Shown here piece after piece: positions 35,740 through 47,200 of a stretch of DNA of 64,000 nt. Numbering within the stretch: the first letter of the stretch is position 1; each line of letters opens with the position of its first letter. Source of the stretch: Emiliania huxleyi CCMP1516 (Eukaryota > Haptophyta > Isochrysidales > Noelaerhabdaceae); contig NW_005200095.1 in the NCBI RefSeq assembly GCF_000372725.1, forward strand, positions 82,981 through 146,980, read 5' to 3'. The translations under genes and the position numbers were made by a program. A model generated the notes under the pieces. That model ran no database searches. It was not told where the DNA came from and was given only the letters and a program-made list of their open reading frames with translations.

Positions 35740-36843
35740 ATGTCCGATGCCGCCTGGGAACCCCTCATCCGAAGCGGTCTCTTTCCGCCCCCGGAGAGGC
35801 TCCCGCCGAGCCAAGGCGGCCCGCTCCCGCCGAGCCAAGGCGGTCCTAGCCGCCTCCTGGGCCACATGCTGCGCAACTCGTCCATCGCGTCCGGCACCGC
35901 CGTCGGCAAGCGGGCGCCGGCGTGGATGGCGGGCCTGGTTCACTATCGCCTCGTCCCAGGCTCCTTCCCGCACGGGATGCGGTACCACTTTGATGGCCTG
36001 GCCGAGGTGATCCGCTTCTCGTTCGACGCCACCGGTGACGGCGGCCCGCAAAGCGCTCCCTCCCTCACGTGGCGCTCGATGCCTTTCGAGAGCGACGCCT
36101 TTGAACGGTGCCAGTCGTGCCTCTTCCTCCCGCTCTGCCCTTTCCGCCTCACCCCCTGGCTCCCCACAGGTACCAGTCGTGCCTCTTCTTCGGGACGGGT
36201 ACCGGCCCGACGGCCGGCGCGCACCTCTGCTTCACCAACCCTGGTGTCAACCTCTTGCCTCTGCGCGGGCCGGGCGCGGAGCAGCAGCTGTGGCTCACGA
36301 TTGACACCGCCTCGTGGGGCCGCGTCGACCCGCAGGCGGCGCTAGCCCTGCCACCTCGCTGCTGGCCTTGGCTGCTTTCGCCGATAGTATCCTGGGCTTG
36401 CCGCCGTGCGACTGCCTTGCACCGCCGTCGCGTGCCCTCCCTCTCTCTCCCACGCGCCTGCCCTCTCCCTCCGTCACGTGCCCTCTCTCTCCCCCTCCGC
36501 GGCGGCAGACCCTGGCGACGCTGCCCGGCCGCGCGGTTGTGGACTCGCTCGTCCTCAACGCGCACCCCGCCTGCGATGGGACATGTCCGGGACGCGTCCA
36601 CGACATGTCCGAGACATGTGCATGTGCATGTCGCGTAGGCGCACCCCGCCTGCGATGGGACATGTCCGGGACGCGTCCACGACATGTCCGAGACATGTGC
36701 ATGTGCATGTCGCGTAGGCGCACCCCGCCTGCGATGGGAGCGCGTGCTTCGTGCAGCACCCGTGCCCAAAGCCGGGTCCCGGCCCAGTGCCCGGCAGCCC
36801 CCTGACCGACCAGGCCTGCTCACACACGCAATACGCAACCACA

Positions 36844-36883
<40 letters not shown>

Positions 36884-38159
36884 CACAACACGCGTACTAC
36901 GTGGGGCTCCTTTCTTGGGCCGTGGAGGTGCGAGGGGTGGCCAAAACCTTGCCCCGCGCTAGCGGGTGGAGAGGCGTCACCCCCCTACCTCCCTAGGCGT
37001 GCTTCTCGCTGCTGCGGCCGACGGCGGGCGACCTCCGCACCGTCCTCGTCTCGCGCGCCACACTGCCGCGGAAGAAGCTCATCCAGCACTCGCACTCGCC
37101 GTGCGTCACGCCGCGCTTCGTGCTCGCCAAGCTCGACTCATTCGGCGCGCGCAGTCCGCTCAACACTAACGGCGGCATGCTGCGGTTCCTGCACCAGGCG
37201 CGAGATTGAGATCTCCCGAGATTCGCCGAGATTCACCAACGGCGGCATGCTGCGGTTACTGGACCAGGCGCGAGCGGAGGACGGCCCCCGCCGTTTCATT
37301 TCCTCTTCCGCCCCCCAAACCTCCCTCACCCCCCCCCCCCCCCGCCGCCGCCGCCGCCGGTGCCGCCGCTAGGACGAGGACGACCTCTGGCTGCTCCTCG
37401 AGCGAGCGACGAATCGCTCGCGGGTGCTCTCGAGCGGCGGCGCCCGCTTCGTCAACAACCACTTTTGGAACTGCTTCGAGGACCCGCGCACCGCCGAGGT
37501 GGTGGTCGAGACGGTTGCCACGTATGGTGTGAACGGCGTCTATTCACACCTCTAGCTGTGAACAGGTGGTGGTCGAGACGGTTGCCACGACCAGCGAGTA
37601 CCTCGACCTATACAGCGAGCCGAACTTGCGCGCGCCCATGGAGTGGAGCAGGCGCTTCCAGGCGCCGCTGCGCTGCCGCGTGCCGACGGAGGGAAGCGCC
37701 AAGGCCGGAGTCCGCTGCGCACCGCTCTCGGCCGCCGTCAACGCGAGCCTGCCCTTCGATTACCCCACCTTCAACCCGCTCTTCAAGGCGCGGCACGACT
37801 ACCGCTTCTTCTACGCCCTCGCGCCCTCGGCGGCCGACTCGAAGTGGTTCGACCAGATTGTCAAGGTCGACGTCTCCCGCGGAGGTGGCGCCGTCGCCGC
37901 GTCGTGGGCGCGCCCCGGCGTCTACGTCACGGAGGCGGACTTTGTGCCTCGGAGGGGGAGCACCGCCGCCGCCGCGGAGGACGACGGGGTCTTGCTCTCG
38001 GTGCTGTACAATTCCACGACGGATTCGAGCTCTCTCGGCGTGTTTGACGCGCGGAGTCTCGCGCTAGTGGACCAGTTTGGACTCGGGGGAGTTGTGCCGT
38101 TCCACGCGCACGGCATCGTCTGCCCAGCGTGGCACGGCGGCTGCTTCACCAACCCGTGA
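35740..38159 (+). CDS. Carotenoid oxygenase family protein (CCD/RPE65 type)
   Basis: Exons in phase: 35740-36107, 36170-36335, 36509-36559, 36718-36813, 36997-37203, 37373-37498, 37566-38159 (about 535 aa, normal for the family). Family signatures: MRYHFDGLAEVIRFSF near the start, HSHSPCVTPRFVLAKLDSF (third-His region), ARFVNNHFWNCFED, then VTEADFVPRR, EDDGVLLSVLYNSTT, LGVFDARSLALV and VVPFHAHGIV (last-His region), the order seen in Fe(II) dioxygenases that cleave carotenoid or stilbene double bonds. Substrate is unknown. Histidines occur at three of the expected four positions; the first is unclear. Introns are 62-169 nt and nearly all flanked by duplications: 20 bp at 36108/36170, 22 bp at 36560/36718, 36 bp around 37168/37238 and 24 bp exact at 37499/37566. 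The start could lie further upstream. Confidence 0.85.
36560..36717 (+). repeat. Doubled 79-bp intron unit in the carotenoid oxygenase gene
   Basis: Two head-to-tail 79-bp copies, each starting GCGCACCCCGCCTGCGATGG and ending GTCGCGTAG; the next exon starts with the same GCGCACCCCGCC. One splice from AAC| to GTAG| removes both. Confidence 0.85.
36841..36884. repeat. (CACG)n microsatellite in an intron
   Basis: Ten or so tetranucleotides inside intron 36814-36996. Confidence 0.9.
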
Positions 38160-39080
38160 TACTCGATTTCCCCAGAAGCAACAAAACTCGAGTTGATTGA
38201 TACGTAGAGGGTGTGGAGACTGAGTTGACGGAAATCCGGGGACGCGATCCACTTCGCCACAGTGCACAGACGGTCCCGCGCCTCGCCGCCATGACGGGGA
38301 CACACCCCGCACCGTCCGCTCTGTGCAGCGGTCTTTGACTTTGTCCGGAGAGTGAAAAGTCCAACGCGCTCCGTCGGTGGCGGCGTCCCCGGATTTCGCC
38401 AAGCTCGGCGAACCTCGACAGCGCCTTCGGTGGCATGCAGCTCTTTGCGACAGAAGCCTGGAGAGCAGCTCCTCTGCTGCTCACACGTTCTGCACAGTTG
38501 GCACAGCCTACTGTGCACGAGCAGGATTTTGGAAGGGCGATCAGGGACACGGATGAACGGAGTGGGGAGCGCATCGCGACACGGAGCTCGGAGGGGGGCT
38601 GGGCAGGGTGTTCACCCACACAGCAGGGTCCCAGGGAAGCAGGGATTCCCCTCTCGTATAGGACAAAGTTGCACCCGGCGGCACGGGCGCAGGCGCGGGC
38701 CTCCGACTGGTTGCGCTCTCCTAGTTCTCCTGCTCCTGATAAGGGACAGCGACAGGCTCGCAGCACGGTGCTCGGTGGACTCCCTACTCCACCGGCGGTC
38801 TCATCTCCATCTGGCGACCTGCCTCCAGTTTCTCACTGGCAGTCTCTCACTACCACAGGCACACTGACAGGGGTGGCAGGGCCGTCGTTTCCCTTTCTTT
38901 TTTCGTGCGGAAAAAATTGGCGTATAAAATTCTTTTTTACACGGCGTCTCCTCAAGACGGCGCCAAAAACCACCCTTGCGGCTGCGCCTGCTTTTGCGCG
39001 ACACACGGCTTTCGCCTCACGGCCGCGCGCTCGCCACCGCCGCCGCCCACGCCGAACACCGCGGCGCCACACGGTCGACA
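38160..39080. other. Intergenic, putative promoter at 38920-38945
   Basis: No gene seen. GTATAAAATTCTTTTTTAC at about 38929-38947, roughly 140 bp upstream of the channel gene, is a TATA-like box embedded in the recurring TAAAATTCTT motif. Confidence 0.45.
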
Positions 39081-40617
39081 ATGGCAGTCTTTGCCCTCGC
39101 GACTGTGGCCGCCGTTTCCCAGCGCGACATCCTTTCGAATCTCACGGCCAGCTACGATGCCTCCATGCGGCCAGGCCAGGCGCTCGAGGGCAGCTGCGCG
39201 GCGGAAGCCGCTCCCGACAGGGTGAACGTCGAGACAGACGTGTCGGTGATACACACCATCAACCAGGTGTCCAAGTCGTACCGACTCGACGGCTACCTCA
39301 TCGCTAGCTGGAGCGACCCTCGCCTCGTGTTCGACGCGTCCTGCCAGCGGCTACACTTCGGAGCAATGAAAGACCTCGGCATTTGGGCGCCTCAGCTGAA
39401 CTTCCCACATGCGCGCTCGCTCACGGTCGGCGGTGGCAGCGGCAAGATGGCGGCCGACGGCGAGAGCGTGTACATCCATCCAGACGGGAAAGTAGACTGG
39501 ATCCGCGCGATGCACGTCGAGATGTATTGCGGGGGGTTCAGTTTCGGGAAGCTGCCTTACGACATCCAGTACTGCGACTTCTCGATCGCCTCGCTGGGCT
39601 CCTCGCCGCAGGACCTCGAGCTCTACTGGCTGGTAAACAACGAGATGCTCCAGATGAAGGTGGACGCCGACCCCTTCACGTCGGGCGAGTGGGCAGCACA
39701 TCCAGTGTCCCGCCAGAGCAACCAGTCCATCCCGATTCTCGGGATCCCGCCTGCCCTCCGCAACCCGCTCGGCGCCACATGTCGGGCGGCACCGCAAGTG
39801 CCCTCTCATTCAACTGACGAGCGCTCCTCCATTCTTGATCAGGCACCACATCTGCCGTCACCATGTGCTTCTCGCTCACCCGCAGCTCTTACACCTCCAG
39901 CACGCTCACCATTCTGGTGGCCGTGCTCCTGGTGCTCGCCTCCTGGTCGGGGTTCTTCATCTCGCCCGCCGCCGCACCGGCCCGGATCGCACTCGCCTTC
40001 CTGTGCTTCCTGATGGTGCTTAACAACCTGAACGCGGTATATCGCTCGTTGCCGCAGCTGCAGAGCGACGACCGCGTCTGGCTCTCGGACTTCCTGATCG
40101 GCACCATGGTCAATTGCTGATTCGAGTCCTTGCCCTCCGTGAGTCGGAGGCTACACACCTCGCAACCATCCGGTAGGTTTTCAACTTCGTCGCCCTCCTC
40201 GAGTACGCGGCAGTCAACGCTGGCATGCGGCTCAAGGCGAACCAGATAAGCCTCTATCGCGTCACGCAGCTACCCCTCTCAGGATCACAGCACCGGGGGC
40301 GTGGGGCGCCTCCGGGTCAAGCACCCACGGCAGGGTCTGTGGGGATCAGCAGACCTGGAGGGGGCACGCATAGGATCAGAGCCGGCTTGAAGAGGCGCTC
40401 CCTGCCCCAAAAGGCGAACCTCGACAAGCAGGACAAGCCGGACAAGCCCGCCTCCAAGTTCGCGCTCCCCTCCTCGGTCCAGCGGCGTCTGGCCGACTGC
40501 GCCCGGCTCGACGAGGTGATGCGCGTCTTCTTCCCCCTCGCGTACTTCCTGTACATGGGCATCATGTACGCCGTCCTCCCGCTGTATCCGCACAACGAGG
40601 GCTGCATCGGCATCTGA
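39081..40617 (+). CDS. Pentameric (Cys-loop family) ligand-gated ion channel
   Basis: Three exons: 39081-39771, 39843-40108, 40177-40617 (465 aa). ATG at 39081 chosen for the signal peptide MAVFALATVAAVSQRD; an upstream in-frame ATG exists at 38976. Extracellular domain: SNLTASYDASMRPGQ, VSVIHTINQVSKSYRLDGYL, WSDPRLVFD, FGKLPYDIQYC. The signature loop is C(x14)C, one residue longer than the animal C(x13)C. M1 SSTLTILVAVLLVLASWSGF, M2 following APARIALAFLCFLMVLNNL, M3 MVFNFVALLEYAAVNAG, a Lys-rich M3-M4 loop, and M4 VMRVFFPLAYFLYMGIMYAV. The P-A-R before M2 is characteristic of anion-selective members (GlyR/GABA-A/GluCl), so chloride selectivity is a reasonable inference. Ligand unknown. Both introns (39772-39842, GC-AG; 40109-40176, GT-AG) have starts that resemble the next exon. 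Confidence 0.88.
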
Positions 40618-42193
40618 GGGGCTCGGGCGGGCCACGGGGGGCAGGACCGGGGAACGACAGTTTCCAAGTCAGGTTTGTCTTGCCACGCCCACGCCCGCCA
40701 TGCATACGCCGCTCTCCGTTGCCCAACATCCGGCCCGAGTTTGTGTACCACTCTTCCGTGTTCTTGGGTCGGCGCGGCTCGCGAACGCTCTATGAACCGG
40801 CGCGCGGGGGCCGCCCCCCCAGCGCGCAGCGGGCCATCGGCCGCAGCGCGTGCCCCCACGGCCATGCTAGGGGTAGGGCATATAGAAGCTATAGAGCACG
40901 GGGCGCGCAGCGGATACAAAGTATCTCGCGTCTCGATCGTGTTCTCCGGTGTATTTTATCTCACAACCTAGTACGGACAAATTTTTGTATCATTATTGCA
41001 TTGTCATTATCGCATTGTCCATTGACCATTGTGCGATACCGGGTCTCTCGCTCTCTACTGCACGCAGCACGGGCGAGTCACGTGTCGGCGTCAAAGGAGC
41101 AACGGGCGGTGTAGGCGGTGGCGATGGCGGTGGCGGTAGCGGCGGAGAGGGAGGGAGGTGAAGGAGATGGCGGAGACGGTGGCGGCGGAGAGGAAGGCGG
41201 AGGAGAGGGCAGAGGGCTTGGCGGTAGAGGGGAGGGAGGCGAGGGAGAGGGCGGGGGGTTTGGCGGCGGTGGGGAGGGCGGGGTGGCGGAGACAGCGGCG
41301 GCGGAGAGTACATAACTCAAGGCCACATCCTCCCTGTCGCCCCCCCCAGCACTCCACCGTGCCAAAGGAACAACCAAGAGCACAACATCACAACAGACAA
41401 CAGGAAGTAACATGTGAGACTAGAGCCGCGCCGGCCGCCAGCGCGCTCTCGCGCCGAGGCCGGCTTCTGCGGCCGCCCGCGCCTCCACCACCTCCACCAC
41501 GCGCCCGCTGCCACCTCCGCCCCCCGCCACCTCCGCTTCCGCCGCCGTGGCCTCCACCGCCGCCACGCCGGCAGACCTAGATAAGTGTGGCTAAGCAGGG
41601 CGATGCCGTTGGCGGCGACCCGTGTGATGGCGAAGAATTGCTCTCCCCGAGCGCAATCGGCTTGGGCGCACCTTTCTGCCCCCCCTCCCCCAAGGGCAAG
41701 GCAGACAGTGTTAGCTTTTATGAACGCTGACTCAACGCTGGCACACGGTACTCCACACGTCCATCTATCACTGAGATTCACGATCACTCGCGACGACGGA
41801 TCAGACGGAAGAGGAGTGGTATGCGCGGGGTAGATGACTGTCGTTTGTGAGTAAAGCCGTAGGAACGAGCACACGTTGACTCATGATGCGTGCGGAGATG
41901 GCAGCACACTGAGGTGGTACACACGGAAGCCGCCGTACTAACACGAACTAACACCACCAAGGCGATTAAAAGATCCCGCCCCGGGCTGGACGGAGGGGTC
42001 ATCTACACGTGCACGGCGGTGCACGCTAGATTCTATCTCGGTTCTATAGATTGTGTAGACTCCATAGACTCTATACTAGTGCCACAAAACAGACCGCCAG
42101 CATTCACACCACAAAGGCAACGCGCGACGCGCGATAGTACCGCGCTACCGATGGGGCGGCGACGAAGGCGCCGCCCCCATCGTTACTGTTCAG
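40618..42193. other. Intergenic, low-complexity
   Basis: 41110-41310 is a G-rich GGAGG/GGCGG repeat giving Pro-rich or Gly-rich frames on both strands; a 186-codon minus frame at 41317-41874 shows a short plausible segment (SVESAFIKANTVCLAL) but no domain. I do not support a gene. Confidence 0.4.
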
Positions 42194-43543
42194 TCACCGG
42201 GCATGACACTGGCAAACGTAGTTACCCGCTTCATGGCACTCGCCATCATTCCACTGCCCATTCCTTAGGATGACAATACATTTTTCAGCTTCTTCAGAAT
42301 TCGGCTCGTTAGCTTGCCAGTTTGTGTAGGTGCTAGCAGCGTTGTTTACCCAAGCGATTGTGCTTCCAGATGGATTCTGGCCACCGATCCAACACCATTC
42401 GCCTGCACACACTTTTGCTATGGCATCGTCCTGTTCTGGATTCTCAGGAACTGCCAAATGCATTCCATCCGCCTCACAAGATGCCTTGGCTGCGGTCCAT
42501 GAGTGCCCGCTTTTGCGCGTGTAGCTTGGGTATGGGCACGCCGGTTTTGCTGGCGGCGGCGATTGCGGCGACGGTGGCGGTGACGCTGCGACGCCGGCGG
42601 CCGAAGGCGGGCAAGGTGCCTCGGAGAGGCGGCGGCGCTCCGCTTCAGTGGCGGGGTCTGCGATGCGATCGATTGACGAGGCGTCAACCCCGCCGGTGGG
42701 TTCTGCAGACGCGGGGGCGCCCCTGGCGGCGTTGAAGCGCGAAAAGGCAAACCCGGTCGCGTAAGGGCTCGCTACCTGATAATCTGACGCCGAGCCCTCG
42801 ATGGCGCCCTCGGCTTGGGCGCTGGTGGTGTAGGAGCCTGAAAAAGGGTAGAGGTCCTTCTTGCCGTGCCGCTCGAGCCCCGGCGTGGCATAGGACTGCC
42901 CAACGATGCCATGGGGCTTGTCGCGGGCCGGCGCGTCACCTCTCGCTGTGAAGCCAATGTCCAGGCGGTGCTCGGGGCCCGCGACCAGACAGCCCTTGCA
43001 CGAGCGGCTGCCGTGCACCTTCACGGTCCAGTTTCCGAGCTCAAATGTGGCGCTCGAGTGGTCCATCGACATTTTGAAGTCAAAACAAGCCTTGTGGCCG
43101 TGGAAACCGAACCGGAATGGGCGGCCGACGCAGGTGCCGTTAACCGGCTTCCAGCCAAAATTGTTGGGGTCGAGTTCGGATGCCCAGAACGAGGCGGTGG
43201 CGCGCTTCTGCATGGAGAGCTGCGCGGTGATGTGCGCCTCAGTGAGAAAGGTACCATTGATGGTCAGGGCTCCGCCGTGCATCTTGAAGACAGCCGCTTC
43301 GGTCTTTACATTGACGGAGAAGCCAGGCGCAGACAGGAAGTTGTAGAGCGCGTTGTGGCGTCCGCGGAGGTCGGCAGAGCCTCCGAAGGCGAAATTGATG
43401 TGTGGGTCGCGGAACACTTTTGCGCTGAGGTCGCATGCTTCTGAGGCCAAGGGCGCCGCGCAGAGCGGTAGCATGGCAAGAGAGAGCGCCGCGTCGATTG
43501 CGGCCGACGGAAATTCATTCCGAATTTTACCCCCCACTTTCAT
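42194..43543 (-). CDS. Secreted VWD-like plus C-type lectin protein
   Basis: 449 codons, single exon. I chose the ATG at 43543 (MKVGGKIRNEFPSAAIDA) because it leads into a hydrophobic signal (ALSLAMLPLCAAPLA); the frame extends upstream to 43780 without a signal. Residues ~35-250 resemble a von Willebrand type D-like fold (VFRDPHINFAFGGSADLRG, HNALYNFLSAPGFSVN, HGIVGQSYATPG). After a Pro/Ser linker, residues ~340-449 form a C-type lectin domain: TAAKASCEADGMHLAVPEN, WCWIGGQNPSG, the EPN Ca/mannose-type motif in WQANEPNSEEAEKC, WNDGECHEAGNYVCQC with the WND motif. Expected to bind sugars outside the cell. Confidence 0.85.
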   Translation of the reverse strand: MKVGGKIRNEFPSAAIDAALSLAMLPLCAAPLASEACDLSAKVFRDPHINFAFGGSADLRGRHNALYNFLSAPGFSVNVKTEAAVFKMHGGALTINGTFLTEAHITAQLSMQKRATASFWASELDPNNFGWKPVNGTCVGRPFRFGFHGHKACFDFKMSMDHSSATFELGNWTVKVHGSRSCKGCLVAGPEHRLDIGFTARGDAPARDKPHGIVGQSYATPGLERHGKKDLYPFSGSYTTSAQAEGAIEGSASDYQVASPYATGFAFSRFNAARGAPASAEPTGGVDASSIDRIADPATEAERRRLSEAPCPPSAAGVAASPPPSPQSPPPAKPACPYPSYTRKSGHSWTAAKASCEADGMHLAVPENPEQDDAIAKVCAGEWCWIGGQNPSGSTIAWVNNAASTYTNWQANEPNSEEAEKCIVILRNGQWNDGECHEAGNYVCQCHAR

Positions 43544-44298
43544 CGCGCGGGCGAAAGCGGGAGAGGGCGGTAATGCACAGCGCGGTTTATTCTCTGAGCA
43601 TCTGGAACTTGAGCACTTGAGCACTGGATAGGGTCGATTCCGCGTGGTACGGGACCCCTCGATCGTCTCGCCCTCCCTCACTGACTGGTGTGTATGTTCC
43701 GCCACGGGTTGGTGGCGCCCTCGGCAGCGGGGCAGAGCGCCACGCCGCGCACGCACGCGCGCACACACACACGCTATCAAACTATTAGCCTAATATCGTA
43801 CCTAGATTAGCAGGTGTCTAATAACGTCGTTATTAGGCTAATAATTAGCTACGGCACCGTTTCATACAGGTCAGCCGAATTTAAGATTTGAAGGCGGGGC
43901 GGCCGTGAGCTGTAAAATCTTGAAAATGTGTGAAATTCCAGCTAAAATCTTGCGAAAATGCGCTCCATAACTCTAAAATATTGGTCTAAAATCTGAAAAT
44001 CGCCGGCCTGCGGCCGGCCTCTAAAATCTTAAATTCGGCGGACTTGTACTCGAGTATTTCAAGCCCCAATCTTTTGCACGTGGCGTGTCGGCGGGGTATG
44101 GGTATCGGGGGCACAGGGCATCCGGCCCGCCGGGCGAGTCGCGTGATGGGCCTTGGTATCCGCTGGGGCACTTGGAGCACTTGGGGCACTATAGAAATCC
44201 TACCTCGCGGGGGACCCTGCCCCAGCCGGCTGGACGCGGCTTCCCTCAAGCGGCCGCCATCGCCCTCGGCGAGCTGCTCCGGCGGCCCGCTTTGCAAG
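43544..44298. other. Intergenic, no gene
   Basis: Contains a CATTATTAGCCTAATA-rich AT segment (43780-43850, with an inverted TTAGCCTAAT / ATTAGGCTAA pair) and several GTAAAATCTTGAAAATG-like repeats (43905-44035). Confidence 0.5.
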
Positions 44299-47200
44299 AT
44301 GAGCGAGGAGGAGCGGCGGCATGTCATGACAGGAGGAGCGGCGGCATGGACGGGCGGCGGGTCCGATGCGCTACTACGTGCACAGGCGGAGCAATGCAAG
44401 CTAGTCGAGACGCGCAACGCCCAAGCCAAACTGTCCAGCAAATCGGCCGCTCAGCTCACGGCGCAGCAGCTCAGGATTTCCTCGTACCGAATGCAAGGGC
44501 ATGGTGTCGCCGGTAACCGGGTCCCAGACGTGTACGCGCAGAGCCTGCCGCCGTCGGATGAATGTGACGCAAGCAACGCCGCGCTCGTCTCTGCCGCCGG
44601 CGACGACGCGCTGCGCGAGGAGCGCCAAGCCATCCTGTCGCTGCCAGGTGCATCGCTTGCGAGAAGCCTCCTCTGCCCACCCTGCTGCGCACACGAGCGT
44701 GAGAGGGCTGCTAGAGCCGCGCCAGGGCCCGGTCTGGGCGCTCTCTAGCCGGCGCTGCTGCCACCGACGCCCTCGGCCCCTTCCCGGAGAGCTGGCTTCT
44801 GACGCCACTCCCCCCCTCCCCCCACACACACACGTGCCAGGCGGGGGAGTGCATGCCCCGACCGACGCGCGTCCCTCCGGTGCGACCGGCGGCGGCAGCC
44901 TCGCCGCCGCCGCGCTCCGCTCATTCTTCGACCTGATGATCGAGCCTGAACGAGTCGTCCTCAACGCGGCACCGCCTCTCCCCACCAGCTCCGCCCCTCT
45001 CCGCCCCTGGCCCCCCCGTTTTTTTTGCCCCCCCCCCCCCCCCCCNNNNNNNNNNNNNNNNNNNNNNNNNNNNNNNNNNNNNNNNNNNNNNNNNNNNNNN
45101 NNNNNNNNNNNNNNNNNNNNNNNNNNNNNNNNNNNNNNNNNNNNNNNNNNNNNNNNNNNNNNNNNNNNNNNNNNNNNNTTCTTCTTTTTGGGAGAAAAGG
45201 TTCCCTGGAGTTTAATTCAGGAAGTTAAATTCACCAGGTTAATCTACCAGTTAAATTAAGCAAGTTCGACACCATGGCTGGTTTTTTGGCGGGGCAAGTT
45301 CTGAACCGCCTTAATAGCCCAAAAGAATTGCGAACGTGCCCAACCCCAGTCGACCGGTGCCCTCCCTCTCAATATTAGGTGCATCTCCCCCAGTTCTCCC
45401 CCCATTCCCCCATTTTCCCCCTACAATTTCGGCCTCCATCTCCGCTTCCATTTCCGCCTCCATCTCCGCCTCATTCTCCCCCTCCATCTCCCCCCATCTC
45501 TCCCCGTCTCTCCCCATATCTCCCCCCAGGTGCTGCTCGACCCTGCCAAGCCGCAGCCGCCACACGCGGTGCGCCGCCGCGCCGCCGCCGCCAGACGGGG
45601 AGATATGGGGAGATATGGGGAGATATGGGGAGATATGCGCCGCCGCCCGACGGGGGGCGGGCTCCCCTCCCCATGACCGGGAGCTCTGCAAGCTGTCTTG
45701 GGTGGTAAGAGGAGAGGGGCAGAGGGAGTCGGAGGGAGGGGTATGGTGTGGAGGAAGTTGGATGGACAGGGTAGGGGGGTGGCGGGAGGTGGAGGGAGGT
45801 GGTGGGAGGTGGTGGGAGGTGTAGGGAGGTGTAGGGCGCTAGCATGATCCTGTCTCTCGGAGGCTGCTCGCAGGAGCGGCACAGCTACGTCGTGGTGGAG
45901 GAGAACGAGTGGCAGCTCCCCCTCGCGGCGATGACCTTTGCGACGCCGGGGGCGGAGGTGCAGGAGGCGGCCGAGGCGGCGCGGCGGGCGCAAAGCATCG
46001 CGCAGCACGCGGAGGCCTGAGACATGGGGAGATATGGGGAGACATGGGGAGACATGGGGAGACATGGGGAGACATGGGGAGACATGGGGAGATATGGGGA
46101 GATATGGGGAGATATGGGGACCAGCTCTGCCGCGTGTAGCTAGGCGGAGGCGGCGAAGGCGATGAAGAAGGCGCGCGTGATCCAGCTGCTGCTGCGCGGC
46201 GACATCTTCGACGCGTCGGAGCTGTACCAGTCTGTGCTCAACCCGCAGGCCTGCCACCGCCACCGTCGTCGCCCCTCCCCACCCCGCCTCCCCACCTTCG
46301 CCCTGCCGCCGCCCCACCGCCACCGTCGTCGCCCTCCCCCCCCCACCCCCTCCCTGCCCCACCCCCGCCTCCCCACCCCCGCCCTCGCCGCCGCCGCCCG
46401 CAGGCCGGCCTCGGCCGCGTAGGCCACGCGCCGGGCTGGGCGGACGAGCTCTGCTTCTACCTCCGCGACGTCGAGCGCGACACGGTGATCGCCCTCCCTC
46501 TCCCAGGGCGTGACCCCGTCCTCGCCACTCGAGGACCTCACTCATCGGCAATGATAGGTGATCGCCCTCTTTCCGGGCGTGATCCCGTCCGTCCCGCTCT
46601 CCGCCCTGCAGTCTGGCCAGCTCAAGGGCCGCCTCGAGTCTCCCGCGACATCGAGCTGCGGCTCGGAAACCGACGCGGTCACCGCCATCACTGACCATTA
46701 GGCCCGCTCTCGCACGACGAAGTGTTCCGTCTCCGGCAAAAATGGCAGGGAGGAAGTGCCCCCTCAGGGGGGGCGTACCCTGCGCGGCCGCCGCCGCCGC
46801 CGCCGCCGCCCCCCCCTAGCTACTCCTCCGGCTCCTCTGGTGGGCCGGCAGCCGCCGCAACCATCCAGGCAGCCGGCGCGGCTGGCGCCAGCGAGAGTGC
46901 AAGCGCCGGCGCCAGCCAGTGGCTCACTGCCAGTGCCGACGAGCCCACCCGAGAGGTCCTCCGGCGCCAGGGCAGGCCCGACGCCAGCTCCAGCTCCAGC
47001 AGCGCCAGCGCCAGCGCCAGCGCCAGCGCCAGCGCCAGCGCCAGCGCCAGCTCCAGCTCATGGGACCTCAACCAAGCCATCGACGCGCAAAAGGCAAGCC
47101 TCAAGCAGGAGCAGGAGCAACAGCTCGCTAGCATCGGAGGCGCTGGCATCGGAGGGGCGCTGGTCCGAGGGCCGCTGCCGCCGAGCGCGCGCGGCGTCGA

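Noticed and set aside
41078-41413. Pro-rich secreted-looking protein
   Set aside because: The region is a GGAGG/GGCGG simple repeat with open frames on both strands; no flanking folded sequence supports a gene.
43780-43850. Bidirectional terminator or riboswitch-like stem
   Set aside because: The TTAGCCTAAT/ATTAGGCTAA pair is short and AT-rich; nothing links it to a transcript end.
46699-46701. Stop codon ending a separate gene at 46701
   Set aside because: The TAG serves as an acceptor: splicing 46628-46701 (GC-AG, phase 1) continues into GPLSHDEVFRLRQKW, and all later exons stay in phase to the UBE2Q domain.
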